A stretch of 64,000 bases of DNA, from the NCBI RefSeq assembly GCF_900155735.1, contig NZ_LT707050.1, positions 55,051-119,050 on the forward strand, read 5' to 3'. Position 1 is the stretch's first letter. The number at the start of each line of letters is the position of its first letter. The notes beneath the pieces were generated by a model. The model had not been told where the DNA came from. It saw only the letters and a list, made by a program, of their open reading frames with translations, and made no database searches. The position numbers were made by a program, and so were the translations under genes. Source of the stretch: Intestinibacillus massiliensis (lineage in GTDB: Bacteria; Bacillota; Clostridia; Oscillospirales; Butyricicoccaceae). This document shows, piece after piece, positions 32,149 through 41,030 of this stretch.

Positions 32149-32405
32149 ACCTTTTTTCCTCCTGATAATTTGCGTTCTTAATCCTGAACAACTTTCATTT
32201 TATCGTGCAATTATCAAGTCTGTTACCGATGTTTTGAAAAAACGATGTAAAATGATTGCCATTTAAAAAGGCGCCATATAAAGAAACAGCCGCCCCAAAG
32301 GGACGGCAGGACAAACGGTTGCAGCGCCTACATGCTTCAAGAGGGCATGAAAAATCCAAAGGGGAAGGGCGATCACGCTTTTCCCCACCTTGTGCGGTTT
32401 TAAGC
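32149..32405. other. Control region of the phosphatase gene and unassigned DNA
   Basis: The part next to the phosphatase gene has GGAGGAAAAAAGG as ribosome-binding site, a possible -10 TAAAAT on the minus strand, and two Pho-box-like hexamers (32235-32240, 32246-32251). From about 32270 to 32405 no gene, RNA or repeat that can be supported was seen. Confidence 0.35.
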
Positions 32406-32454
32406 AAAAAAATAACCCGGACCCCTTTCCAATCGGAAAAGGGTCCGAGTTATT
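32406..32454 (-). terminator. Terminator after tRNA-Val
   Basis: A 20-bp stem with two mismatches (32411-32430 with 32435-32454), loop AATC, and a T-run on the minus strand, starting 7 nt beyond the tRNA CCA end. Confidence 0.9.
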
Positions 32455-32460
32455 GAACTC

Positions 32461-32537
32461 TGGTGGAGACACGCGGGCTCGAACCGCGGACCTCTCGCGT
32501 GTGAGGCGAACGCTCTGACCAGCTGAGCTATGTCTCC
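32461..32537 (-). tRNA. tRNA-Val(CAC)
   Basis: A 77-nt cloverleaf with encoded CCA: acceptor GGAGACA with TGTCTCC, D arm TAGCTCAGCTGGTCAGAGC, anticodon loop CTCACAC (anticodon CAC, reads GTG), T arm GGTTCGAGCC. It has its own promoter and terminator, although it lies 73 nt downstream of the rseC-like gene on the same strand. Confidence 0.96.
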
Positions 32538-32552
32538 GTGTGTTACTTTATT

Positions 32553-32580
32553 ATTGTAACACATTTTTCCCAATTTGCAA
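32553..32580 (-). promoter_or_regulatory. Promoter of tRNA-Val
   Basis: On the minus strand TTGCAA (32575-32580), a 16-bp spacer and TACAAT (32553-32558), 15 nt before the tRNA 5' end. Confidence 0.65.
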
Positions 32581-32610
32581 GAGGTAATTTTGGATCATTT
32601 GCTGCATCCA

Positions 32611-33021
32611 TCAGGAGCGTTTAATAATCACAAACGGCGTCGCGCCGCGGCTCTTGACCTGATGGTTGTACGCAATCGCAATCAGGATTCCCGCGACAAA
32701 GCCCGCCACGCCGGCCAGCGCCGCCACGCCTTCCCCCTGCCCCAGCACACGCGCGGCTGCGTAGAGCGCGATGAACAGGATCAGCGGGACTGCGTATACC
32801 ATGATGGCGGCACGGAATACCGCCTTATTATCGCCCTCGATCGTAACCGTTTCCCCGACCTGCGCCCCTGCACGGTTGACCGCGCTGGCCTGGATGCGCT
32901 CTGTCGGCGCGCCGCAGCCGCCGCAGGAGGCGCAGTCGTGCCCGCAAGCGCTCTGGCGCTGGACTTCGATTTCGGCAAGGCCGCCCGGCAGCAGCTTCTT
33001 AACCACAGCTTTTTGCGTCAT
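32611..33021 (-). CDS. RseC/MucC-like SoxR-reducing system protein
   Basis: A 136-residue membrane protein of the RseC_MucC family. The N-terminal soluble part holds a cysteine cluster C26, C30, C33 and C36 (ACGHDCASCGGC), likely an Fe-S or metal site; two helices follow (about 71-90 and 97-117). In proteobacteria RseC acts with the Rnf-type complex to reduce SoxR; in Clostridia its gene is often near Rnf or FAD proteins. Here it follows a COG2509 flavoprotein by 25 nt, suggesting a shared redox role (inference). No rnf genes are in the window. Confidence 0.88.
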   Translation of the reverse strand: MTQKAVVKKLLPGGLAEIEVQRQSACGHDCASCGGCGAPTERIQASAVNRAGAQVGETVTIEGDNKAVFRAAIMVYAVPLILFIALYAAARVLGQGEGVAALAGVAGFVAGILIAIAYNHQVKSRGATPFVIIKRS

Positions 33022-33046
33022 ATCTATTTATCTACCTTTCTCTGCT

Positions 33047-34627
33047 CTAAAACGGTGCAAATTCACTCATAATGCGGTGTGCCACGCGGATACCGTCCAC
33101 CGCGGCGGACATGATGCCGCCTGCATAGCCCGCGCCCTCGCCGCACGGCAGTAGCCCCGGCATGCTGACGCTGCCCAGATCCTCGCCGCGCTTTATGCGA
33201 ACCGGGGAGGATGTCCGTGTTTCCGGTGCCGTAAGCACCGCGTCGGCTGCGGCAAAGCCGTGCATCCGCCGGTCGAACGCGCGCAAGCCTGTCCGCATTT
33301 TTTCCGTGATGAACGCAGGCAGGCATGGGTCGATCCTGCCCGGCACAACGCCGCGCGGATAAGTCGGCAGCACCCCGCCCAGCCGTGTGGTCGGACGGCC
33401 TTCCAGGAAATCCCCGACACGCTGGCACGGCGCGCCCGCGCCGCCTGCCAGGCGGTATGCCGCGCCTTCAATCCCTCGCTGGAAAGCGATGCCCGCGAGC
33501 GCCCCGCCTTCCGCAAAGTCTGCGGGGTCAACCGAGACCACAATTGCCGCATTGGCATTGCGCCCGTCGCGCGCATGGTAGCTCATGCCGTTCGTTACGG
33601 CGGTATCCGGCTCGCTCTGCGCGGCGACCACATGCCCGCCCGGGCACATGCAGAAGGAATAGCACGCCCGTCCGCCCTCGCGGTAAGACAGGGTGTATTC
33701 CGCGGGCGGCAACGCCGGATGGCCGGCAAATTTGCCGTACAGCATCCGGTCGACATCAGCCTGGAGGTGCTCGATGCGCGCGCCGACGGAAAAGGGCTTC
33801 GGCTCCAAATACACGCCCGCATCCCGCAGCATAAAAAACGTATCGCGGGCGCTGTGCCCAATCGCAAGGACGGCGCGCTCGCATGCGATATGCTGCCCAT
33901 CTACAAATATCCCGGCAAGGGCGCCGTTACGCCCAGCCTCGATTGCCGTCAAGGGCGCGCGGAACCGGACGTCGCCGCCAAGGGCGGTGATCCGCCCCCG
34001 CATGGAGCGCACCACGTCCTTGAGGATATCCGTGCCGATATGGGGCTTTGCCTGCCGCAGGATCTCCGCCGGCGCGCCATGCCCCACAAACGTCTGCAGC
34101 ACGGTTTCACACAGCGGGTCGTTGATGCGCGTGGTCAGCTTGCCATCGGAATACGCGCCCGCGCCGCCCTCGCCAAACTGGATGTTGCTCTCCGGGTCGA
34201 GCGCACCGCCGGCAAAGAATGCCTGCACCGCGCCGTCGCGCACGCCGATTTCGTCCCCACGCTCAAAAACCAGGGGATTGTAGCCGTATTGCGCGAGCGT
34301 ATAGGCGGCAAACAGCCCGGCAGGCCCTGTGCCGATCACCACCGGGCGGTGCGGCAGGGGTCTGTCCCCGAATACCGGGGCGGCCTCCTGCGGCGCTTTC
34401 CAGCGCACGGACGGCGATGCGATCTGCGCCACCAACGCCTCTTCCCCGTCAATCCCATCCACACAGATGGTGTAGACCTTCGTGACCTTGCCATGCCGCG
34501 CGTCGATGGACTGCCGGTAAATCGCAGCTTCGCCGCCCTGCAGCCCATATTGGGAACGCGCCAGGCCGATGGCCTCGCTTTCCAGCCTGTCAAATGGCAA
34601 CCGGATGCCTGAAATCAAAATACTCAC
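33047..34627 (-). CDS. COG2509-type FAD-dependent dehydrogenase
   Basis: A 526-residue flavoprotein of the uncharacterised COG2509 family. An N-terminal domain (about 1-85) precedes the FAD dinucleotide motif VVIGTGPAGLFAAYTLA (about 95), then the family motif FGEGGAGAYSDGKLTTR and a second nucleotide motif AVLAIGHSARDTF. No substrate is known. Its ATG overlaps the cdaR stop by 4 nt, so it is translationally coupled to c-di-AMP regulation genes, occupying the place where glmM is found in many Bacillota. The rseC-like gene follows. Confidence 0.9.
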   Translation of the reverse strand: MSILISGIRLPFDRLESEAIGLARSQYGLQGGEAAIYRQSIDARHGKVTKVYTICVDGIDGEEALVAQIASPSVRWKAPQEAAPVFGDRPLPHRPVVIGTGPAGLFAAYTLAQYGYNPLVFERGDEIGVRDGAVQAFFAGGALDPESNIQFGEGGAGAYSDGKLTTRINDPLCETVLQTFVGHGAPAEILRQAKPHIGTDILKDVVRSMRGRITALGGDVRFRAPLTAIEAGRNGALAGIFVDGQHIACERAVLAIGHSARDTFFMLRDAGVYLEPKPFSVGARIEHLQADVDRMLYGKFAGHPALPPAEYTLSYREGGRACYSFCMCPGGHVVAAQSEPDTAVTNGMSYHARDGRNANAAIVVSVDPADFAEGGALAGIAFQRGIEGAAYRLAGGAGAPCQRVGDFLEGRPTTRLGGVLPTYPRGVVPGRIDPCLPAFITEKMRTGLRAFDRRMHGFAAADAVLTAPETRTSSPVRIKRGEDLGSVSMPGLLPCGEGAGYAGGIMSAAVDGIRVAHRIMSEFAPF

Positions 34628-35973
34628 GTTTCCGGTTCCCCCGCCTGTGCATCGCTGCCGTTATCCCCGCCGTCGGTGGTATCCGTCTCCGCTGGGGCAG
34701 AGATCGTTACCGCGGCCTGCAGCGAGTCTTCGCCGATCACCGTTATGCCGGAATTCTCCGGCAGCTCCACCTGCACGGGCATCATATGCGTGCCAATCCC
34801 ATAGACCGAGGAGTCATAGGTAATGCTGACCTTGATATCGGCCGGGTCGAGCGCGGTGAGCGCGCTGTTCTTGCCGCTCAGGGTAATCTCAATCGCTTCC
34901 GCCGCAAGATCTGCAGCCGGCTTGGCCTCCGCCGGGCTTGTGTCGATCAGGTCGACGTCGCTGATTTTGACCATCTTGGAGGAAACGCCGTCGATCTGCA
35001 GCGTGACGGCCGCGGTCGCAGGCTGCCCCTCCATGAGCTTGACGCCGCTTGGCAGCTTGATTTCCATGTTGATCCGCGCGCCGGTCTGGACGCGTCCCAA
35101 GTCGATTTCGCCGAGCTTGATGGACTTCACCTTGCCGACCGCGCTTTCCGTACCGTAAATCTGCACCGTCTCCGGTTCAATTTTGACCTTTGCCATGTCC
35201 TCCGTGATATCCGCGCTCGGCCGGAGGCCCACCTCAAGCGGCACGGATGCAAACTTGTAAACCGGCACCGTCACGCGCACCTTGTCGACGTCGTACGACA
35301 GGTGCGGCGAGTTGACCTCCGCGCCGTTTCCGTCCAGCAGGACAAAGCCGCAGTTCATATTCTGCGTTTTGCTCAGCCCGTCCGCCTTGAGCGCCAGCCG
35401 CGCGGTGGAAACCGTTTTCAAAATACTCGCCGGGCCGTCTACGCGCACGGCCTGCGCGCCGACCTCGGGCGTTCCATACAGGTACCCGTCCGCCGCCGTA
35501 CCGAATTCACTCGGCAGGGAAACCGGGACGTCCTTGTAGGTGACCTCGTCAATCGTCAGGCGCACGCGCCCCGTCCGGTATGTGTCGTTGATGGAAACCT
35601 GCGCGCTGTCCGGCAGGCGGATGGTATAGCGCAGCTCGTGCTCCCCCGCCGTATCGATATCGGAGACATCGACGATGACGCGCACCTGCTCGACCCGCTT
35701 TTGCAGGCTCGAAATATCGGACGCTTTGCCTTCGGCGGAAAAGGTGATGCTGGCCTCCTGTCCGTCGATCACGGAAAGGTTATGCTTTTCCATCAGTACG
35801 TCTTCCCCAACCAGCTCGATGCTGCCGGGCACAGTTTTGAAGTTATGGTTGCGGATCGGATCCTTGTCGGTCATCGCCACGCCCCAAAGCAGGATGGCGA
35901 GGGCGACCGCAAGCGTGCGCATGGGCAGGTCGGTTTTTTTGAAAAAATTCTTCACTTTTCCTTCGACCTCCAC
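34624..35973 (-). CDS. cdaR: YbbR-domain protein, regulator of diadenylate cyclase
   Basis: A 449-residue protein with one N-terminal membrane helix (about 18-33, LAVALAILLWGVAM) and an extracytoplasmic part made of about four YbbR beta-domains (repeats such as VRVDGPAS, VQIYGTES). In Bacillota it binds the membrane diadenylate cyclase CdaA and modulates c-di-AMP output. It overlaps cdaA by 22 nt, which supports the pairing. A low-complexity acidic tail ends the protein. Confidence 0.93.
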   Translation of the reverse strand: MEVEGKVKNFFKKTDLPMRTLAVALAILLWGVAMTDKDPIRNHNFKTVPGSIELVGEDVLMEKHNLSVIDGQEASITFSAEGKASDISSLQKRVEQVRVIVDVSDIDTAGEHELRYTIRLPDSAQVSINDTYRTGRVRLTIDEVTYKDVPVSLPSEFGTAADGYLYGTPEVGAQAVRVDGPASILKTVSTARLALKADGLSKTQNMNCGFVLLDGNGAEVNSPHLSYDVDKVRVTVPVYKFASVPLEVGLRPSADITEDMAKVKIEPETVQIYGTESAVGKVKSIKLGEIDLGRVQTGARINMEIKLPSGVKLMEGQPATAAVTLQIDGVSSKMVKISDVDLIDTSPAEAKPAADLAAEAIEITLSGKNSALTALDPADIKVSITYDSSVYGIGTHMMPVQVELPENSGITVIGEDSLQAAVTISAPAETDTTDGGDNGSDAQAGEPET

Positions 35974-36803
35974 TTTTTCAGCCCGCGCTTCCCGCTTTTT
36001 GTATCCTCCTCCGCTGGCAACAGTTCGGCGCGCAGCACCTTTTCTAGCGTTTCCGGCGCAAGGTGGCGCTTGAGCATGCCGCCGATCGCAACGGAAATCG
36101 AACCTGTTTCCTCAGAGACGACGACCAGCACGCTGTCGGAGACTTCGCTCATGCCGACAGCGGCGCGGTGCCGCGTCCCAAGCTCCTTGCTCAGCGTCTG
36201 GTTGCCGGACAACGGCAGTACGCAGCCGGCCGCCAGGATCCGCCCCTCCCGTACGATCATCGCGCCGTCATGCAGCGGGGACTTCGGGTAAAATATGTTC
36301 TTAATCAGTTCCGCAGATGGCGCGGCGTCGACATACGTCCCGTTTTTGACGATCTCGCCGAGTTTTTCCGAACGCTCGAACACGATGAGCGCGCCGGTAC
36401 GCGTCCAGGACATGGCCTCGCATGCCGCGGTGGTCTGCACGATGCAGGTCTCCACCTCGCCCTCTTCGTGTTCCCGTGTGGAGGCGATCAGCCCGGACAC
36501 CATCTTGCCCTTGCCAAGCTGCTCCAGCATCCTTCGCAGCTCCGGCTGGAAAATGACAACCAGCGCAATGACGCCCCAGGTGATCGCCTGGTCCATCACG
36601 TAGCTGATCGTATTGAACCGCAGGACTTTGGCGAACTGCGTCAAGACCAAAATAATAAAAACGCCCTTGATCAGACGTTCCGCGCTGGTATCCTTGAGCA
36701 GCTTCATAACCTTGTAGATTAAGAACGCCACAATTAAGATATCAATTGCATCCGTAATTGACGCCGTCCTGATATAGTCCAGCATCTTATCCAAATAATC
36801 CAT
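35952..36803 (-). CDS. cdaA: Membrane diadenylate cyclase CdaA
   Basis: A 283-residue enzyme that makes c-di-AMP from two ATP. Three N-terminal helices (about 18-90) anchor it; the DAC domain (about 95-260) carries the catalytic DGA (PLHDGAMIV) and RHR (GTRHRAAVG) motifs. c-di-AMP controls potassium and turgor homeostasis and is essential in many Bacillota. It is the first gene of an operon with cdaR, a COG2509 flavoprotein and an RseC-like gene. No glmM follows, unlike the common cdaA-cdaR-glmM order. Confidence 0.95.
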   Translation of the reverse strand: MDYLDKMLDYIRTASITDAIDILIVAFLIYKVMKLLKDTSAERLIKGVFIILVLTQFAKVLRFNTISYVMDQAITWGVIALVVIFQPELRRMLEQLGKGKMVSGLIASTREHEEGEVETCIVQTTAACEAMSWTRTGALIVFERSEKLGEIVKNGTYVDAAPSAELIKNIFYPKSPLHDGAMIVREGRILAAGCVLPLSGNQTLSKELGTRHRAAVGMSEVSDSVLVVVSEETGSISVAIGGMLKRHLAPETLEKVLRAELLPAEEDTKSGKRGLKKWRSKEK

Positions 36804-36939
36804 GCACTACACCCAACCATAGTATTTCGGCAGCCCGCCCCCGGCGAACTGCCGCTTCCTGTCCTTTTGACGATACATATTTATATTAGCATATGGCACA
36901 GCCCATGTGAATAGCTTTCACAGACTTTTCATTTTTCCT

Positions 36940-38076
36940 TCATAATTTCTTTTTGACAATGTCGGCGTATTCTTGCGTAAACCGCTCCACTTCCCCCATC
37001 GTATTGAAATATCCGACCGAAGCGCGCACCGTGCCGCTAGCCAGCGTGCCCGCGCTGCGGTGGGCGAGCGGCGAGCAGTGCAGCCCCGCGCGCACGCAGA
37101 TGCCGCGTGCCGCGAGCGCTTCCGCCAACCCCTCACAGGCGAAGTCCGCGCGCCGGAACGACAGCACGCCGCACTGCGCGCGTTCGTCGTCCGCCGCAAA
37201 CACCTCAGTGCCCGGCACGCCGCGCAGGCCTTGCGCGAGCGCATGCAATAATTTACGTTCGCGCCGGAGGATCGTATCCTGCTCCACGCGTAAAATAAAG
37301 CGTACGCCCTCCGCAAGCCCGGCGATACCCGGCGCGTTAAGGGTGCCGCTTTCAAAGCGGTCGGGCAGGAAATCCGGCTGCCGGATGTCGCTCGACACGC
37401 TGCCTGTACCGCCCTGGAGCAGCGGCGCGCGCAGTTCGTCGGACAGCGCAAGCAGGACGCCCGTGCCTTGCGGCCCATAAAGCGCCTTGTGGCCGGGCAT
37501 GCAGACCGCCGCCAGGCTGGTATAGCGCGACACGTCGATATCCAGGATGCCCGCAGACTGCGAAGCGTCCAGGATCATCGGGATCCCGTGCGCGGTGAGC
37601 AGCGCGTCCAGCGCGGCAAGCGGCGCGACCGCCCCAAACACGTTGGAGACATGGTTTACGATAAACAGGTTTGCCCCCAGCCCAATCGCCTTTTCGGCCG
37701 CAGTTACCATGGCCGCGCCATCAAACAGCGGGCTTTCCAGCACAATGTATTCCGTGCCCCGCTCGGTCAGCGGCCGCACGACGGAGTTGTGCTCGTAACC
37801 AGTGACCGCGGCGCAGGTATCCGTGCGGCACAGGGCGTGTATCGCAAGGTTCAGCGCGTAGGTCGCATTATAAGTGAAAATCACGCGCGTGCAGTCGTCC
37901 AGCCGGAACAGCCGCGCGACCGCCTCGCGGCAATCATAAATTAGTTGCCCGGCATGCATGGCCGGACGGTGCCCGCTCCGCCCCGCGCCCGCCGCCGTGC
38001 GCATGGCAGCGGAAACCGCCCAATACACCTGCTTTGGCTTCACAAGGGTCGTCGCCGCATTGTCAAAATAAATCAT
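36940..38076 (-). CDS. Class V aminotransferase, cysteine desulfurase-like (TIGR01977 type)
   Basis: A 378-residue PLP enzyme. The N-terminus IYFDNAATTLVKP, Schiff-base lysine in CMPGHKALYGPQGTG and a C-terminal reactive cysteine in AGLHCSPLAHRSAGT match the cysteine desulfurase-like group linked in the literature to selenium-dependent molybdenum hydroxylase clusters. It would release S or Se from (seleno)cysteine. A DUF3343 Se/S-carrier-like gene lies 20 nt upstream on the same strand, a recurrent partner. No selD or hydroxylase genes are in the window, so sulfur or selenium use is open. The 863-nt antisense reading is a shadow. Confidence 0.9.
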   Translation of the reverse strand: MIYFDNAATTLVKPKQVYWAVSAAMRTAAGAGRSGHRPAMHAGQLIYDCREAVARLFRLDDCTRVIFTYNATYALNLAIHALCRTDTCAAVTGYEHNSVVRPLTERGTEYIVLESPLFDGAAMVTAAEKAIGLGANLFIVNHVSNVFGAVAPLAALDALLTAHGIPMILDASQSAGILDIDVSRYTSLAAVCMPGHKALYGPQGTGVLLALSDELRAPLLQGGTGSVSSDIRQPDFLPDRFESGTLNAPGIAGLAEGVRFILRVEQDTILRRERKLLHALAQGLRGVPGTEVFAADDERAQCGVLSFRRADFACEGLAEALAARGICVRAGLHCSPLAHRSAGTLASGTVRASVGYFNTMGEVERFTQEYADIVKKKL

Positions 38077-38096
38077 CGCGTCCTCCTCCCTGCCGG

Positions 38097-38324
38097 TTAA
38101 TCTTCCAGAATGTGCACTTTACAGGGGACAAAATTCTTTTCCTGCAGCCGTCTCTGCGCCGCGTCGAGTTCGGAACAGTCGATCCGGACGGCGTAGGAGC
38201 AGGAGCTGGTACGGTCCTGGCGTGGCGGGCGCGTCATGGCCCCGCGGATTCCCGCGCCTTCCAGCAGACGGTAAGCGGCGAACGCCTCGGTCTGCGAACG
38301 GCATACGATTAAAGCTTTATGCAT
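38097..38324 (-). CDS. DUF3343 putative Se/S carrier-like protein
   Basis: A 75-residue protein of the DUF3343 (Se/S carrier-like) family. It begins MHKALIVCRSQTEAFAAYRL; the start ATG (38322-38324) is favoured by GGTGA five nt upstream, while the frame runs on to 38366. Conserved features are the ferredoxin-like fold signature, the CSYAVRIDC segment with two cysteines, and C-terminal PCKVHIL. It is cotranscribed with the desulfurase-like enzyme and may accept S or Se from it (inference). Confidence 0.85.
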   Translation of the reverse strand: MHKALIVCRSQTEAFAAYRLLEGAGIRGAMTRPPRQDRTSSCSYAVRIDCSELDAAQRRLQEKNFVPCKVHILED

Positions 38325-38401
38325 TATGGTCACCATCCATTTTTCAGTCTTTTCCATCCTATGCATTTTGCACGGGAAACGCGCGCAAGCTCCTGGTATC
38401 C

Positions 38402-38430
38402 TTGCAAAAAAAAATGCTGTGTGATATCCT
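38402..38430 (+). promoter_or_regulatory. Promoter of the DUF815 gene
   Basis: TTGCAA (38402-38407), a 17-bp A-rich spacer and TATCCT (38425-38430), 36 nt before the start codon. Confidence 0.55.
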
Positions 38431-38466
38431 TAAATTGAAAATAAATTAATTTTATGGGGTGTTTCC

Positions 38467-39684
38467 ATGAACCAGCAGACTTTGCGGCTGCGCGCCGCTT
38501 CGCTTTCCGTGTTGCGCAACATCGGCGACCTGCCGCTTTACCGGCATTATACAGGCGTCTTTTCCAGCTTAAACGGCGACATTAGCCGCTTTGCTGAAGC
38601 TTACGGCGCACTTTGCGATATGGTATACCGCACGGGGGACGTCGGCCGGGCGCTGGCGGACGCCGTGCATTTTGATATGAACGCGCTGACCGCGCTGGTG
38701 CCGTCGCCCGCGCCGGCTTTCTTGCTGGACGCGGCCACGCGCGACCTGGAAACGCTCCAGGCCGTCGCCGCGCTCGATGGCGAGGCCCTGCTTTCCTATG
38801 CGCGCGAAGCCTTCCCCGGCTGCGGCGCGTTCCTGGACGGCCTGCCGCGGTTCCCTGCGGGCTCGCCGCTCCCGGTGTCCGACGGCGCGGCGCTTTATGC
38901 GTATTACCATGCAGAAGGGTATGGCCCCTTCGCGCAGGGCACGGCGTTTTCCGTCGGTGCGGACGCATGCATCTCACCGATTTTCCATGCCGACCCGATC
39001 CGCCTGACCGACCTCAAAGGCTACGAGCGCCAGAAAAAATCCATCATCGATAATACGCTGTCCTTCCTGGAGGGCAAAAATGCAAACAATATTTTGCTGT
39101 ACGGCGACAAGGGCACCGGCAAATCCTCCACCGTCAAGGCCGTGGCCAACGAATTTGCCCCTCTCGGCCTCAAAATCATTGAACTGCCTCTCTCCCGGAT
39201 CACCGCGTTCCCCTCGCTCTGCACGCAGGTCTCGCAAAGCCCCTTCCATTTTATTGTATTCCTGGACGACCTGTCCTTTAACCAGGAGGATGAAAACTTC
39301 ACCGCACTCAAGGCCTTTATTGAGGGCGGCATCACCGGCAAGCCTGAAAACCTCCTGATTTATGCGACATCCAACCGCCGCCATCTGGTCAACGAGCGCT
39401 TCTCCGACCGCCAGGGCGACGATATCCACATCCGCGACACGCTGGAGACCATCACCTCGCTCTCCGACCGTTTTGGCCTGGAGATCACTTTCTCCGTACC
39501 GGATAAGGACGACTACCTTGTTATTGTAGACCAGCTCGCGGACGAGCAGCAGCTCGATATCCCGCGCGGCGAGCTCCATCTGCTAGCAGAGCGTTTCGCC
39601 CTGCGCAAGAACGGGCGCTCCCCCCGTACGGCGCGCCAATTCATCAGCTACCAGGTAACACAGCTCCGCGAGGCGGATTCCTGA
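38467..39684 (+). CDS. DUF815 family AAA ATPase
   Basis: A 405-residue cytosolic ATPase. An N-terminal helical region (about 1-180) precedes the AAA domain with Walker A GDKGTGKSSTVKAV and Walker B FIVFLDDLSF; the sensor region is LIYATSNRRHL. DUF815 proteins are widespread in Clostridia with no defined role; they resemble DnaC/IstB-type or McrB-like loaders. It stands alone between divergent and downstream operons. The ATG follows GGGGTG. Confidence 0.9.
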   Translation: MNQQTLRLRAASLSVLRNIGDLPLYRHYTGVFSSLNGDISRFAEAYGALCDMVYRTGDVGRALADAVHFDMNALTALVPSPAPAFLLDAATRDLETLQAVAALDGEALLSYAREAFPGCGAFLDGLPRFPAGSPLPVSDGAALYAYYHAEGYGPFAQGTAFSVGADACISPIFHADPIRLTDLKGYERQKKSIIDNTLSFLEGKNANNILLYGDKGTGKSSTVKAVANEFAPLGLKIIELPLSRITAFPSLCTQVSQSPFHFIVFLDDLSFNQEDENFTALKAFIEGGITGKPENLLIYATSNRRHLVNERFSDRQGDDIHIRDTLETITSLSDRFGLEITFSVPDKDDYLVIVDQLADEQQLDIPRGELHLLAERFALRKNGRSPRTARQFISYQVTQLREADS

Positions 39685-39751
39685 CGCATTTCCCCCTTTA
39701 ATTTACGCGTTTTTTGATGTTTTGTACGTTTATTCCACCCAATTCGGATTA

Positions 39752-39800
39752 TTAAGCAATTATTTATTTTTCGTTAAGAATTAAGCAAGAACTGTATGAT
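39752..39800 (+). promoter_or_regulatory. Control region of the glycolipid operon with TTAAG repeats
   Basis: TTAAGCAA at 39752, TTAAGAA at 39774 and TTAAGCAA at 39781 are direct repeats (the last two 7 bp apart) just before a -10-like TATGAT (39795-39800). Such hexamer repeats near a weak -35 are typical of OmpR-family response regulator sites; which regulator is unknown. Confidence 0.4.
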
Positions 39801-39835
39801 ATCCTAAGTACAGTTAAAAAGAGAAGAGTGATGAT

Positions 39836-41020
39836 ATGAAGATATTGATAACTACCGACACCTATGCCCCCTCGGTCAATGGCGTGGTAACCTCGATCCG
39901 CAGCCTGTGCGCCGCGCTGTCTTCGCTCGGACATGAAGTACGCATCCTGACCCTGGCGCCCAAAGCCGAACGGTCTTATCAGGAGGATAACGTCTATTAC
40001 CTGCGCTCCTTCCGGTGCGCGGTCTACCCGGACGCCCGCCTGACGATTGCCTTCCGCGACCCGCTGCTCCGCAAAATCGAAGAGTGGTCGCCGGATATTA
40101 TCCATTCGCAGACCGAGTTCAGCGCATTCTTCTGCGCACGGCACCTGGCGCGCCGGTTGGGTATCCCGCTGGTACACACGTACCATACGTTATATGAAGA
40201 TTATACCTGCTACTTCAGCCCGAGCAAGACGATCGGCGCGCAGGCCATCCGCTCCTTTACGCGGCTGGTCTCCCGGTCGGTCACCGTGCTCTGCGCCCCT
40301 TCGGTCAAGGTGCAGCAAACGCTTATGCGTTACCGCGTGCACGCCCCGATCTCCGTACTGCCGACCGGCATCGACCTCTCCCGTTTCGGACATGCCCTCC
40401 CCGCCCAAAAGCGCGAGGCCCTGCTCCACGGGCTGGACCTGCCGCAGGATGCGCAGGTCATCCTCTCCCTCGGCCGCATTGCCGAGGAAAAGAATTACGA
40501 CGTGCTGCTGCAAAATGTCGCGCCCGTACTCCGCGAACGGGAAAACACCTATTTCCTCGTGGTCGGCGACGGCCCTTACCGAGAGGAGCTCGAAAAACAG
40601 GTCGATTTCCTTGGCCTGCGGGACAAGGTCCGCTTTTCCGGCATGGTAGCGCCGGGGGACGTCCCGGCGTACTATATGCTGGGCGACGTATTCGTCTGCG
40701 CCTCCACCAGCGAAACCCAGGGGCTGACCTATCTGGAAGCGATGGCCAGCGGCCTGCCGCAGGTCGTCCAGAAGGACGATTGCTTGCTCGGCGTGGTAAA
40801 CGACGGCGAAAACGGTTTCCAGTACACCAGCCCGGAAGAATGCGCAAACCGCCTGCGCACGCTGCTCGACGACGACGCATACCGCGGTATGCTGTCCGAA
40901 AACGCCAAGGCGGGCGCCCATAGCTTCGGTATGGAGGTCTTTGGTGAACGCGCGGAGTCCTGCTACCGTGCGCTGCTCTCTTCCGCTGTGCCTGCGCGCA
41001 GCGCCGTGCTCTGTGAATGA
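39836..41020 (+). CDS. GT4 glycosyltransferase, glycolipid synthase-like
   Basis: A 394-residue GT-B enzyme. It begins MKILITTDTYAPSVNGVVTS, close to 1,2-diacylglycerol 3-glucosyltransferases, and ends with the donor-site motif SETQGLTYLEAMASGLP (ExxxxxxE). It would add a hexose to diacylglycerol at the membrane surface. It is first in an operon with a VTT-domain membrane protein and a second GT4 enzyme. Mannosyl- or glucosyl- specificity cannot be read. Confidence 0.88.
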   Translation: MKILITTDTYAPSVNGVVTSIRSLCAALSSLGHEVRILTLAPKAERSYQEDNVYYLRSFRCAVYPDARLTIAFRDPLLRKIEEWSPDIIHSQTEFSAFFCARHLARRLGIPLVHTYHTLYEDYTCYFSPSKTIGAQAIRSFTRLVSRSVTVLCAPSVKVQQTLMRYRVHAPISVLPTGIDLSRFGHALPAQKREALLHGLDLPQDAQVILSLGRIAEEKNYDVLLQNVAPVLRERENTYFLVVGDGPYREELEKQVDFLGLRDKVRFSGMVAPGDVPAYYMLGDVFVCASTSETQGLTYLEAMASGLPQVVQKDDCLLGVVNDGENGFQYTSPEECANRLRTLLDDDAYRGMLSENAKAGAHSFGMEVFGERAESCYRALLSSAVPARSAVLCE

Positions 41021-41030
41021 GGTAACCCGA

